A stretch of 23,830 nucleotides of DNA from Chrysochromulina parva. Its lineage: Eukaryota > Haptophyta > Prymnesiales > Chrysochromulinaceae. Position 1 is the first letter of the stretch. Every line of letters starts with the position of its first letter. The position numbers were made by a program, and so were the translations under genes. Below, piece by piece: positions 1 through 9,035 of the stretch. The stretch spans positions 1-23,830 of the forward strand of contig PJAB01000559.1 of the NCBI GenBank assembly GCA_002887195.1. The letters run 5' to 3'. The notes beneath the pieces are model-generated. The model did no database searches and was not told where the DNA came from. It saw only the letters and a list, made by a program, of their open reading frames with translations.

Positions 1-1618
1 CGGGCCGCAGCCGGTCGCCAGGCTGGGTCCGCCTCAAGCGCCGTCGCGGCCACCTCGAGCGCCGCAAGCCCCTCGGCGACGAGCCCAAGCACCCCGGCGG
101 AGCGCGCCGCACGCCGTAGCAGCGCCGCCTCGTGCGGAGGGTGGAGGTCGGCCAGCCGCTTGGTCAGCCGCTTGAGCAAGAACGGCACATTGCGTGCGCG
201 GTAATCCGTCTCGCGCTCGGCCTCGGGTTTCGCAGCCTCAATGCTGGCCTCGTGCAACGCGTGCCCCAGGGCAAGGAGGGTCGAGCCGTGGTAGATACCT
301 CGCATCTGCTCGAGTCCGTTCGCGAGGGGCGCGCTCGCGCGCAGCGCGCCGTAGATCTCCTCGAGCCGCGTGAGCAGCGGGGCAGCCTCCGGCTGCGCGG
401 CCACCAGCGCAGCTTCCTCAGAGCGCCTCTCGCTCTCCAGGCGGAGCTTGCGCATCATTACGCGCTTGCCTACGGACCTGTGGGGAGAGGTGGGGTGGGG
501 GCGCCGTGGTGAGTTGACAAACAAGGTTGCGCATGATAAAGGAAGTGCTCGACTGACCGTTTATGCTCATTGGCGAGCCCCTTGCGCGCCGTCGCGAGCT
601 TGAGGGTCGCGGCACGGTCCGTCGAGTACTCCTTAATAAGGGCAAGCTTCTCGCCAAAGTCAGCGACGAGCTGAGGCACGGCGACCTCGTCGGAGAACGA
701 CAAGCGGCTCGCTGGAGCGTAGCGCATCGTCGATCCTGGGAATCCGAGTAGGAAGACAAAGTCACCGGCCATCGCACCATCAGGTGCCACGCGTAGAAAG
801 CTCTGTGGCTGGTAAGGCACATTGTTCGGCGCGTACTCCGCCGCCGAGCCGTCGGGCGCTACATAGGCACGTAGTAGCGTGAAGTCCGCTGTGTGCCGTG
901 GCCACTCGAAGTTATCGGTGTCGCCGCCGAAGCAGCCGAGGGAGAATGGTGGGACATAGGTGAGCCGAACGTCGCGCAGGCGTTCGTACGTAAAGAGCAC
1001 GTATGTGCGATCGGGCCACATCTCCTGTACCTCGCACCGAACCGAAGACGCTGGCCCCTTGGTCGCCGCCTCGGCCTCTTTGGCAATCTCCTGCCGACGG
1101 TTGCGTACGAGGTTGGCGCGCTTGAGAGGATCAGGCTCCGCGCGGCTCTCGACGAGCTGCTCACTCACGTCGACGCAGGACCTGGTGATCCAGCACTCGT
1201 AGTCTGCATCCGGGACTTCTTCCGCCATGCTACGTGCGACGAATCCATCGTTGAGTAGGTCCTTACCCACGCTGCTAGCACGACGAACTGCATCCAGGGC
1301 GACGTGATGGTTGGTGATGATCAGGCCGTTTGAGCTGATAAAGCTTCCCGTACCACCGCGTCCCGCTGGGCCGACAGATACGAGGGCATCCGAGAGGCAG
1401 GCAGCGTCGCTGTTCGACGTCCCGTCAATGTCTCTTGCGGGTACGCGTAAACCCATCGCCTTCAAAGCAGGCTCGAGCGCGGTAGCCTCAGTGATCGGCC
1501 ATGAACGGAAGCGGGAGGGCTGCAACGCTGACGGAGGGGCCGTGGTCATCGCTGCACTCATGCGAGCTGTGAGGAAAACGAAGGTCGATGCTGTAAATTT
1601 ACGGCGGCCCGTGAGCAT
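1..1618 (-). CDS. S46-family serine peptidase (dipeptidyl-peptidase 7/11-like), two exons, 3' end outside window
   Basis: Exon 1 is 1618-558 and exon 2 is 477-1, joined across an 80-nt GT-AG intron; about 512 residues are visible before the window edge. The family removes N-terminal dipeptides using a chymotrypsin-like His-Asp-Ser triad. Seen: the stretch GTGSFISSNGLIITNHH (residues 89-105) matches the family's catalytic-His motif, with H105 as the expected base, and GGDTDNFEWPRHTADF (231-246) matches the catalytic-Asp block. LLGFPGSTMRY (290-300) is another S46 block. Exon 2 continues with the helical region typical of the family, including YRARNVPFLLKRL. The catalytic Ser block (GNSGSP in relatives) would lie beyond position 1. 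The start is the ATG at 1618; M20 or M24 are alternatives. The usual Cys after TNHH is Val here. The N-terminus (RRKFTASTFVFLTARM) could be a targeting signal but is not clear. Family call is strong; substrate choice cannot be read. Confidence 0.85.
478..557 (-). other. Spliceosomal intron in the S46 peptidase gene
   Basis: On the minus strand the donor is ACG/GTCAGT and the acceptor is CTCTCCCCACAG/GTCC, giving 80 nt. Without splicing, the frame runs into 28 unrelated residues and a stop at 470. With splicing, the CGG codon is rebuilt across the junction and the downstream frame is open to the window edge with S46-like content. Donor, pyrimidine tract, AG and restored family similarity all agree. 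Confidence 0.8.
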
Positions 1619-1911
1619 GCAGGGGCGCGGTCGCGAAGAAAAGGCTCCCGCGGGAAACCCGACGAGGTGTGAATGTTAGTGTGAATGGGAAAGAGGATCT
1701 CGCCGACGCACCTCGCTCGCTTGTGCACGCTGAGTTCCACCTCTTCTCCGGATCTCCGCTCTCCTGCGCGAGTCTCCTCGAGCTACTTGTACCGTACACC
1801 ATCCCGATCGCGCAGCTAACTTGGTCCTCGACCTCGTGATGGTTGCTTGCACCCTTGTGCACCGCTTGGGCGGCATCTCCGCGGAGATCTCCACGGCAGT
1901 GGGACTTGTGA

Positions 1912-2639
1912 TCAGGAGCGCTGGCGTTTGCTCGGGGGCTTGGTACCTGTAGCCGTGCAGAAGAGGTCGTAGCCATCGCCGCCATCGTGCGCGACCTGAT
2001 CGCTCACTCCTGGACTCGCCGCGTCGGGGACAACCTCGAGGCCAACAGGCACATCCATGCCGTCCTCTTCGGCCTCGTCCTCCACATCGTCCTCGTCCTC
2101 CACATCGTCCTCCACATCGTCCTCGTCCTCCGCGTTGTCGTCCGCGTCCAACTCCTCTTGTTCGTCCCCTTGAAGCTCGATGCGGTCGTCCTCCTGAGCC
2201 AAACCTCCAGCACCCATGCCGCCGCCCGCCTTTGCAAGACGTGCTGCCCAGCGCCGCGCCGCCTTGGCCTCCCTGGCCGCTTGTTTGGCCGCGCACTCCG
2301 CACGATCCTTGGCCCAAATCTCCTCGTACTCGTACGCCGAAGCGAAGTGCTGCGAGTCAGTCTCCGGAAGCCCCGCGGCCCCGGCCGCGGCCGCATACTT
2401 TTTGCCTTTCGCCCTGCCCCGCCCGCGGTGCGCCGTGTTGGCACCGCGATTGCGAGGGCGGCTCTGTGGCACATCCGAGAGGTCGATCTGCAGGAGGACA
2501 TCTGCGCGCTCGATGATCGGGGCCTGCATGTCGGCGGGCGGCAGCCACGTCATTTGGAACTCGGGGCCTTCGCGGATTCGGTGCACCAGCGCGCCACACG
2601 AGGCGTAACGCGGATCGTCGTGCATCGAGCAGAACCAGG

Positions 2640-2681
<42 letters not shown>

Positions 2682-4224
2682 TCTCCTCGTCGTCCTTCCC
2701 CTCGTCCTCCTTGTCGTCGTCGTCGTTCTGGCCCATCAGAATCCCTGGCAAGTTGGCAGGCCACGGGCGCCACTTACCACAGCGATCGCAGCAGATGGCA
2801 TCTGTTTTGAATGAGTTGTTCAGCACTGCGAACTCCGAGTTCGCCTTGCGCTGCGGCTCCAGGAAGTCGGTCGCCTCCACGCTGTCGACGGGGCGGAATT
2901 GGCCCCTGGTGGCCGAGTCGGGACGAGACGGTTGACGAGACGGGTACTCCTTGTGCCTTTCTCCCGCCGCACCGTCCGCCGCCATGGATCCTTGAGCGGC
3001 CGCTGCCACAGCTGCCACTTCCACCTCGGTCTCTGCGGAGACGGCCTCTGCTGCGGCGGCGAGGTGCCGTGTGAGCTCGGTGAGCTTCGTAAGCGCTGCT
3101 GTGGGCAGGGTGGGAGGGAGTGCCGCGCGGAGCTCGGTCGCGAGCCGCTGAGCAGTGCACAGTCGTAAGTTCAGCGTCTGGAGGGCCCCAGAGCTGCTGC
3201 TCGAGGCGGGCGCAAGCTCTGTCGGACGCACCGGCTTCGCCGCCGTTGACGCAGTGAGCGACGCCCCTGCCGCCACGGCCGCTTGCCGGGGAACGACGCA
3301 CTCGCACGACTGCAGCACGCGCTCTGCCGCGTTGCTTGCTGCAGAGAGGAGCGCTGCCGCGCACGCCTGATCGAGTATGGGTGGCAGCGCTGCAGTAGCA
3401 TGCACTCCCGATGCAGCAGCATGCATTCTGGGTGGCTCCGCGGCATTGGGCGAAGCGACGTCGACGCTCGAGTGCGCTTTGACATACGCGGGGAGGACGC
3501 CGTTCTCGACGACGCCGTCGGTGTACGTGACGTCGCACGAGCCGTCCGCATGCACGGCCGTCACAACCGCCGTATACCAGCGGTCAACGAACTTGTTGCG
3601 CGGCCGCGTCGCCTTCGGCATCGAGGCAGCGTACTTGGCGCGTACCTGCTGACCGACCTGCAGCGGGCCCGTGGGCGACACGCTTGAGGCCGACCCGTCC
3701 GCGCCAGCGAAAGCGGCCAACGCCTCCCGTGTAGGAGCAGAGGCGGCAGCGGCCTCTGGCGTGACTGGAGGCGCTGCGGCAGGAAGCTCAGCGGGTGGGG
3801 TCTTGTTTGGCGGCTCAACGACGCTCCAGCTCGCGACGACCTTGCGCACGTCGCCCTTGCCGCCAGGGCAAGCACACATCCGGCCTAGCTGGCATGCACA
3901 GGTCCGCTTGCACTCGAGGAGCTCCAACACATCACCGACGGTGAGCTGCCGAACTTCGCCTGCGCGGAAGTATCCCCCGTTGGAACGCATCGGGCCAACC
4001 CCGAGTAGCGTGCACTCGACGGTGCCATCAGCGAGGCGGCGCAGGCGGCCTTGCTTGCGGGAGATTTGCATGCTGCGCACGCCGATCGCCGTCGGCGCTT
4101 GGGGATCGACGTCGCGGCCGAAGATGAGCATCGAGTCCGGCTTGCGGGAGAGTCGCAGCGGCGCCACGCCAGCAGACGGCATGAACACCACAGGTGCACA
4201 CTGGACAGTTCCAGCCACAGCCAT
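1912..4224 (-). CDS. FHA-Tudor-CW domain protein, putative nuclear chromatin reader (770 aa)
   Basis: No single named orthologue is recognised. From the ATG at 4224 the domains are: an FHA-like fold at about residues 31-110 (FGRDV, then ISRKQGRL, where the usual SRxHG has Gln for His); a five-cysteine cluster CX3CXCX5CXC at 105-119; a Tudor/SH3-like domain at 189-249 (WYTAVVTAVHADGSCDVTYTDG); and a CW-type zinc finger at 478-543 with C479, C482, C532 and C543 (CDRCGKWRPWP, then WFCSMHDDPRYASC). The two Cys pairs of the CW finger are separated by an Asp/Glu-rich insert at about 500-528. A basic patch (RGRGRAKGKK, about 600-609), a second acidic tract (about 678-722) and a C-terminal KRQRS suggest a nuclear protein. 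In known families CW domains bind histone H3K4 methyl marks, Tudor domains bind methyl-Lys/Arg and FHA domains bind phospho-Thr; those functions are inferred here. The frame extends to a TTG at 4275 with a TAG just upstream at 4300-4302, so the ATG at 4224 is the supported start. Intronless. Confidence 0.85.
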
Positions 4225-4453
4225 CCGAGCGCGAAGATCGGCGCCGATGGCCGTGTGAACTGACTGTGAAGTCAAGTATGTTAAAAGTCGACCGCCCCTC
4301 TAGAGGATGGCGCCGGGTTTAAGAGTCGAGGAGGGGCGGAGTATTCACACTTCAGAGTAAGCAGAGTACGTTCGTGAGTTCACCTTTTGAAGATGTGTTT
4401 GCACGCATGTTCGTCGGGAACCAGACGTCCAGAATATTTGAAGGTGCCAGAAC

Positions 4454-6265
4454 TCAGCGCCGCGGGGACATCTTCTTGCTCTTGTTCGCGCCCGTGACGA
4501 CCGCCTCCAGCTGAGTGTCTGTGAGCACCTCGTTCCCTCCAATGGACGACCGTTGCACGGCTTCGAGCATGGCCGACTGCGCCTCATGGAAGGCCTTGCG
4601 CTCCTTGATGCGCATGCCTACCTGCAGCTGCTTCCTCGCCTCGAGCTTCTCGACCCTGGCGCTTTTCTCGGCAATCTGCACGCGAATCTCCTCTCGGTGC
4701 GCCTCGCGCTCCATCGACTTGTCATCAAGGCGCGCGAATATCTCCGAGTGCGCCTCACGCTTCGCATGCAGCTTCTCCAGCGCCTCCTGCTGCAACTGAC
4801 GCTGATTGTCGGCAACCTCCTCCTCAGCCTGCTGCAGCTGCGCGCGCAGCTGCACCTCGCGCTGCGCAAGAATGCGCTTCCTCTCCAGCGGCACCTCGAT
4901 CTCTCGCCGGCGAGCGGCCTCATGCGCGTAGAATGGCATCATCAAGCGCTCCTGCCGCTGCTGCTCGAGGAGCTTATCCTTCTCGAGCCGCTGCTCCTGG
5001 ATCTCGTCGACCTCGCGCTCGCGTTGGAGCGCGTCCTCCCTACGACGTTGGAGGATCCTCTGACGCTCGACCTCGTGATGCTCGTTGCGGGTCTTCGCGG
5101 CGAGCCTCTTCTGCTCTTGCGCCGCATGCAGCCGCTCCGCCGCCTCCTTTTCAGCCGCCGTTCGCTCCTGCTGATACTCGGCGACCACGGCTGCGCGTGC
5201 CGCCTCCCGCTGCGCGTTCGCCTCGACGCGCGCCGCATGTTCCTCCTCAGCCTTCCGCGTGGCCTCGGCGCGTTTCGCATTGCGCTCGCGCATCGCGGCG
5301 ATCTTCTCCTCCTCTATCTGAGCAAGCTGCTGAAGCGTCTCCTGCCTCTCGGCCTTTGCGACTTCGCCGATCCCGCCAAACTTGTCCTTGTAGGCCTCCT
5401 CAGCCTTCAAGAGCTCGGCCTTAAGCAGCGCGGCCTTGCGGTCGAGCTGCTTCTGCGCGCGTTCGGCCCGGTGCTCGCGCCAGGCTTCGTGCTCTTGTTG
5501 CTTCTTCACAGACTCCTCTTGCGTGCGCATCTCGGCGAGCGCCACGGCTGCGCGACGCTTGAGTGCCTCCTGCCGCTGCTTGCGCACCTCCTCGAGCTCG
5601 GAGCCCATCTGGCGCTTGACCTCTGCGGCCTCCTCCTCCGTGAGCGCAGGCGGCCTGGGATTCGGCTTGCGCGCGCTCTGCGAGCCCTCATCCGGGTCAC
5701 CGCCATGCCTCCTGCGGCCCGAGGCGGGCGCGCTGCGCGCCGTCGTTGGCGCTCGAGGCGAGGTACCCTCCTCGATGCCGATGGCCTTGTCCCAAGACGG
5801 TGTGTACGGCCCGTCCATCACCGGCACGTGCCCGGCGAGTGGGTTGGCGCCTTCGCGCATGAGCGCGCGGATGTCGATTTGGTACTCTGCACACATGGCG
5901 AGCACTTGCGGCGAAAGTCGCACGGCGAGCTGCGCTGGCGCACGTGCGGCATAGGCCTTGACGAAGGGGTCGCGTGCCTTGCGCTTGGCCAGTCCCTCAA
6001 GCGTCGCGCGCGGCGTCGGCTTGCCCATGTTGGCCGACGGGAAGAAGCGCGCAAACTCCTTCCGCTGCTGCTGCAACTCCTTTGTGTGCCGGGCATTCAG
6101 CGGCGATATCTCCGTCTCCACTCCAGACATGTCAACGTTGAAGAGCTTCGGGTCGGCAGAGATTGGCGGCGGTCCCTTGGTGCGACCGGTGATCGAGCGC
6201 TCCAAACGCTGCATCTGGGTGGAAAGCATGCCCAGTCCAACCTTGCGGTCCTCGGTCCTGGTCAT
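4454..6265 (-). CDS. Long coiled-coil protein, function unknown (603 aa)
   Basis: The product is not recognised. The ATG at 6265 opens an intronless frame. Residues 1-205 are mixed, with a conserved-looking stretch near 100-162 (FVKAYAARAPAQLAVRLSP and GHVPVMDGPYTPSWDKAIG) that could be a small family-specific domain. Residues about 208-565 are an almost unbroken Lys/Arg/Glu/Gln-rich helix with heptad-like spacing, typical of coiled-coil cytoskeletal, basal-body or flagellar proteins. The C-terminus ends in a short basic tail (KSKKMSPRR). There is no signal peptide or membrane segment. A cytoskeletal or ciliary role is a guess from composition only. The opposite strand is also open over most of this length, which is a codon-composition effect. 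Confidence 0.8.
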   Translation of the reverse strand: MTRTEDRKVGLGMLSTQMQRLERSITGRTKGPPPISADPKLFNVDMSGVETEISPLNARHTKELQQQRKEFARFFPSANMGKPTPRATLEGLAKRKARDPFVKAYAARAPAQLAVRLSPQVLAMCAEYQIDIRALMREGANPLAGHVPVMDGPYTPSWDKAIGIEEGTSPRAPTTARSAPASGRRRHGGDPDEGSQSARKPNPRPPALTEEEAAEVKRQMGSELEEVRKQRQEALKRRAAVALAEMRTQEESVKKQQEHEAWREHRAERAQKQLDRKAALLKAELLKAEEAYKDKFGGIGEVAKAERQETLQQLAQIEEEKIAAMRERNAKRAEATRKAEEEHAARVEANAQREAARAAVVAEYQQERTAAEKEAAERLHAAQEQKRLAAKTRNEHHEVERQRILQRRREDALQREREVDEIQEQRLEKDKLLEQQRQERLMMPFYAHEAARRREIEVPLERKRILAQREVQLRAQLQQAEEEVADNQRQLQQEALEKLHAKREAHSEIFARLDDKSMEREAHREEIRVQIAEKSARVEKLEARKQLQVGMRIKERKAFHEAQSAMLEAVQRSSIGGNEVLTDTQLEAVVTGANKSKKMSPRR

Positions 6266-6620
6266 TTTGGCTCTCCGCGCGGCGGCGCGCGCACGCTCGA
6301 CTGTCGGATGAGCGGACGCTTCGGTCGAGGAGAGAGACGCGTCGTCCCGAGCGCTCTCTTAGACAGAGAAGATTGCTCGGAACGGTGTGGTCCTCAGGTC
6401 GAACCGCTGGGAAACAGAAAACGCGTGACGTTTTGCGTCGAGAACCTAGCTACATTATGTCCTCTCCCTCGTCGGCCGTCCCCACAGCGCACAGCCGATG
6501 GGTGCACTGAGCAGCGCCAACGACTGAGGTGATGCTGCCATTCCACCCTTAGCTCGGCCACTCGTGAGCTGCGTGATATGCGAGTAAAATGAAAGTGCTC
6601 GAGCACGGCGCGTCCCAGGT
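6266..6620. other. Intergenic, 355 nt
   Basis: This lies between the start of the coiled-coil gene and the stop of the thioesterase gene, both on the minus strand. It should hold the 3' UTR of one and the promoter/5' UTR of the other. Only short, unconvincing open frames occur. I see no RNA gene or repeat. Confidence 0.5.
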
Positions 6621-7805
6621 TCACACGAAGTACTTGTCGAGCCAGCCAAAGAGCTCCTCAGTGGTGAACCGGATGTGCTGGCCGCGGAACTGCTCAAAGT
6701 AGTTTCGCCCTGCGAGGTCAGCCGTTTTGAGGCCGAAGGCGTCAGAGGTGTACCAGGTCGCCTGGGGCATGGGCACCACACTCTTGTTCGCCGGGTACTC
6801 GGCTGAGAGCTGGCCCCACTGCTCGCCCTGGTTGGGCCACACGACGGTGTCTTCGGTGCCGCGGATCCAGACAAGCTTGGCCGTCTTGCCGAAGTTGGCC
6901 TTGTCAGCCGTCATGTTGCGCACGCCCTCGCCGTTCCACTGGGCGAGCTGCGAGTTCAACAGGTACTTGGTGTCGTTGTGCACATGCGTGGGGTCACGAA
7001 AGTAGTTGGCCTGGAAGAGGTGCTCCTGGACGACCGGGTAGTAGGCGAGGTCGCCAAGCACCTCTGTTAGCGCGGCGCACACGTTGCCGACGACCGGGGT
7101 GTCGGGGTTGCACTGCGGGAAGGCTGCCACGCCGGCGTTGATACCGCAGATGCTCAAATAGGCATTCACCGGCGGGCTGTTGTACTTTTGAATATAGCCC
7201 CGAATGAGCTGATTGCCCTGAGAGAGCCCAAACGCGTTGAACCCGCCTGCGAGCTTCGGGTCCGCCTTGACCGCGGCCGCGAACACGTCCACGCTCTTGT
7301 CCATGTTGAGCAGGAACCCGTTGATCGTATCTTTGATGCGGTCGTCTCCCGTTGGTATGCAGGTTGAATACACGCCCATGTGCTCGCCTGCCTCCTTTGT
7401 GATGGACTTCATGCCAGAGTTGAAGCACGAGTCGCCCATTCCATGGGCGACCACGATCGGAAGACCCCCGCTGGGGACGCGACTTGGCGCAGGCGGCGGC
7501 TTCACACAAGTCGGGGTCTGGCACCCTGCTGGGCAGCAAAATTTGGCAGTTGGATCGTCGAAGCACTGCGAGGTGGGCATCTGGACGCCATTCTGGCAGC
7601 ACATGCCGCACCCCTGGCAAGAGCCCTGGCACTCCGGCAGCGGCGTGAGCGGCTGCATGATCGTCTGCACAGAGAAGGCTGCGAGCTCGTCGGCTAGCGC
7701 CGCGGGCTCGCGCTCCGCGCGCTCGACGAGCTCTGCGAGCCGTGGCGCGATCGAAGAGAGCTCGTTCAGCGTCGCACCCAGCACAAAGAGGGCGGCGACA
7801 TGCAT
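6621..7805 (-). CDS. Palmitoyl-protein thioesterase with N-terminal cysteine-rich module (394 aa)
   Basis: PPT1-type enzymes are lysosomal or secreted alpha/beta hydrolases that remove S-linked fatty acyl groups from Cys. Seen: LPIVVAHGMGDSCFNSG (115-131), matching the family's HGMGDSC block; the nucleophile elbow GLSQG with Ser195; RGTEDTVVWP with Asp319 as the likely acid; WYTSDAFGLKTADLAGR, like the YTQDxxGLKxxDxAG block; and RGQHIRF with His377. All three catalytic residues are in the expected order and the enzyme part is full length. Residues 59-100 hold ten cysteines (CX3CX2CX2CCX10CX8CCX3CX4C), an added disulfide-rich module not found in animal PPT1, followed by a Pro-rich linker. The first 20 residues are a weak signal-peptide candidate. 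Intronless, starting at the ATG at 7805. The enzyme call is strong; localisation is inferred. Confidence 0.9.
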   Translation of the reverse strand: MHVAALFVLGATLNELSSIAPRLAELVERAEREPAALADELAAFSVQTIMQPLTPLPECQGSCQGCGMCCQNGVQMPTSQCFDDPTAKFCCPAGCQTPTCVKPPPAPSRVPSGGLPIVVAHGMGDSCFNSGMKSITKEAGEHMGVYSTCIPTGDDRIKDTINGFLLNMDKSVDVFAAAVKADPKLAGGFNAFGLSQGNQLIRGYIQKYNSPPVNAYLSICGINAGVAAFPQCNPDTPVVGNVCAALTEVLGDLAYYPVVQEHLFQANYFRDPTHVHNDTKYLLNSQLAQWNGEGVRNMTADKANFGKTAKLVWIRGTEDTVVWPNQGEQWGQLSAEYPANKSVVPMPQATWYTSDAFGLKTADLAGRNYFEQFRGQHIRFTTEELFGWLDKYFV

Positions 7806-8206
7806 GTGTGGAAGGGCGGGCGGGCCGACTCGACAATCTTGTGTTGACGAAGGAAACCGAGAAACTGTGAACTGACCCGAGTGCGGTGGAGATACAGCAA
7901 GACCATGTCAAGTCAAGTCGGAGCTAACCTCACCTCGAGACCTCGAGACTCGGGTGGCTCGTAGGGGGTCGCAAACGAACCGCCCTCTGCCAAGGGGGGG
8001 TTCTAGCCGCCCGATGGTCGCCCGCCTCGTTCTAGGTACGGTCCGGTGCGACAAAAGACCAAATTTTCTATCATGTCGTGACTGTATGTAGGAGTATTCT
8101 CTATGGTTGCGTGGTGTGTAGAGCGCTGAGTGTATCGAACTTCGAACAACGGCAACGCCTCTCGCCACACTCGCCACCCTTGCTCGCCACCCCATCTCCA
8201 CCAGAC
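7806..8206. other. Intergenic, 401 nt
   Basis: This spacer between two minus-strand genes would contain the thioesterase promoter and the 3' UTR of the UVR/SnoaL gene. A relatively AT-rich patch lies near 8050-8110. No gene, RNA or strong repeat is evident. Confidence 0.5.
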
Positions 8207-8821
8207 TCAGAGCCTCTTCTCTGCGTCGGCTGCGTCCTTCTCTGAGACCATGAGCGGCCCAGCGTGGTGGAGGACCATCCGCCAACCGTTGTCCGACTTC
8301 TCAAAAATGTTGGTCGCAATGAGCTTGCTCGAGCCCGAGTCACCTATCTGCTCGATGCACGTCACCAGTGCGCTCGCCCCACCTTGCAGCAAGCGCACGT
8401 GCACGTCTGAGGGCCTGATTTGATCATCTATGCCGGAGAAGATTTGCTTCCACGAGCTCATGACCAACTCGTGCCCGAGGACTGGCGGGAATCCCGGGTG
8501 TGAGCAGATAACTTGATCACCATCCGCCCTCCACAAGTCCGCCATCATTTTCAAATCTCGCGTTGAGAAGGCTTCGTAGAATCGACTGTTGGCGGCTAAC
8601 ACAGCCACATCCTCATCCACACGAAGGGATTGCAACTCATCGCGAAGTGCAGCCGCTTTCGTGTAATCCTCTGCGCCGACTGCATTCGCCAAGGCGCTTT
8701 CCAATCTTGTGAGCCGATCAAAGCGCGAGGAAGCAGGCTCCGTGGCACACATGCTCAGCTCGCATGGGGCCCGTAATGAAACGTGTAGAGCCGTGAGGAG
8801 GAAGGGATTTGCGACTCTCAT
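8207..8821 (-). CDS. UVR-motif plus SnoaL/NTF2-like domain protein (204 aa)
   Basis: Residues about 33-67 (RFDRLTRLESALANAVGAE, then DYTKAAALRDEL) match the UVR helical-hairpin motif first described in UvrB/UvrC and also found in plastid Clp-related and other algal and plant proteins. Residues about 72-190 form a SnoaL/NTF2-like alpha+beta cone: FYEAFSTRDLKMMADLW, GHELVMSSWKQIF, then the strand block ALVTCIEQ...LIATNIFEKSDNGWRMVLHHAGP. Such folds are often enzymes or protein-binding modules; no catalytic set can be assigned. The N-terminus (MRVANPFLLTALHVSLRAP) is hydrophobic with basic residues and could be an organelle-targeting leader, which fits the plastid bias of eukaryotic UVR proteins; this is inference. 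The ATG at 8821 faces the ankyrin-chromodomain gene 214 nt away. Confidence 0.8.
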   Translation of the reverse strand: MRVANPFLLTALHVSLRAPCELSMCATEPASSRFDRLTRLESALANAVGAEDYTKAAALRDELQSLRVDEDVAVLAANSRFYEAFSTRDLKMMADLWRADGDQVICSHPGFPPVLGHELVMSSWKQIFSGIDDQIRPSDVHVRLLQGGASALVTCIEQIGDSGSSKLIATNIFEKSDNGWRMVLHHAGPLMVSEKDAADAEKRL

Positions 8822-9035
8822 TTGCGACGCGACGGGGCTTCTTTCGGGCGGAATCGGTGAAGAAGTCGAAACAAGTCATGTCATGTACCGACCTCCGAAG
8901 TGGGTTCCATGAGACTCCCCTGAAGTACGTCTTAGGCGCGAAACCGCCAAACTGGTAGCCTTTGTACTAGGGCTTCTATCACCCCTCTCTGAGCTGCGAC
9001 ACTGTCCTGGTCGCGACATAAGTGAAGGCGACACG
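8822..9035. promoter_or_regulatory. Putative bidirectional promoter (214 nt)
   Basis: This spacer separates the start codons of two divergent genes and must carry at least the 5' UTRs and proximal promoters of both. No TATA box or named factor site can be assigned from sequence alone. Confidence 0.4.

Noticed and set aside
4225..4275. Upstream extension of the FHA-Tudor-CW frame to a TTG codon
   Set aside because: A TTG start is not credible for a nuclear gene; the ATG at 4224 is the first in frame after the stop at 4300-4302.
4553..6532. 659-codon open frame on the plus strand opposite the coiled-coil gene
   Set aside because: It is extremely Leu/Arg-rich, as expected when Lys/Glu/Gln-rich coiled-coil codons are read backwards. 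It has no domain and its end lies in the intergenic spacer.
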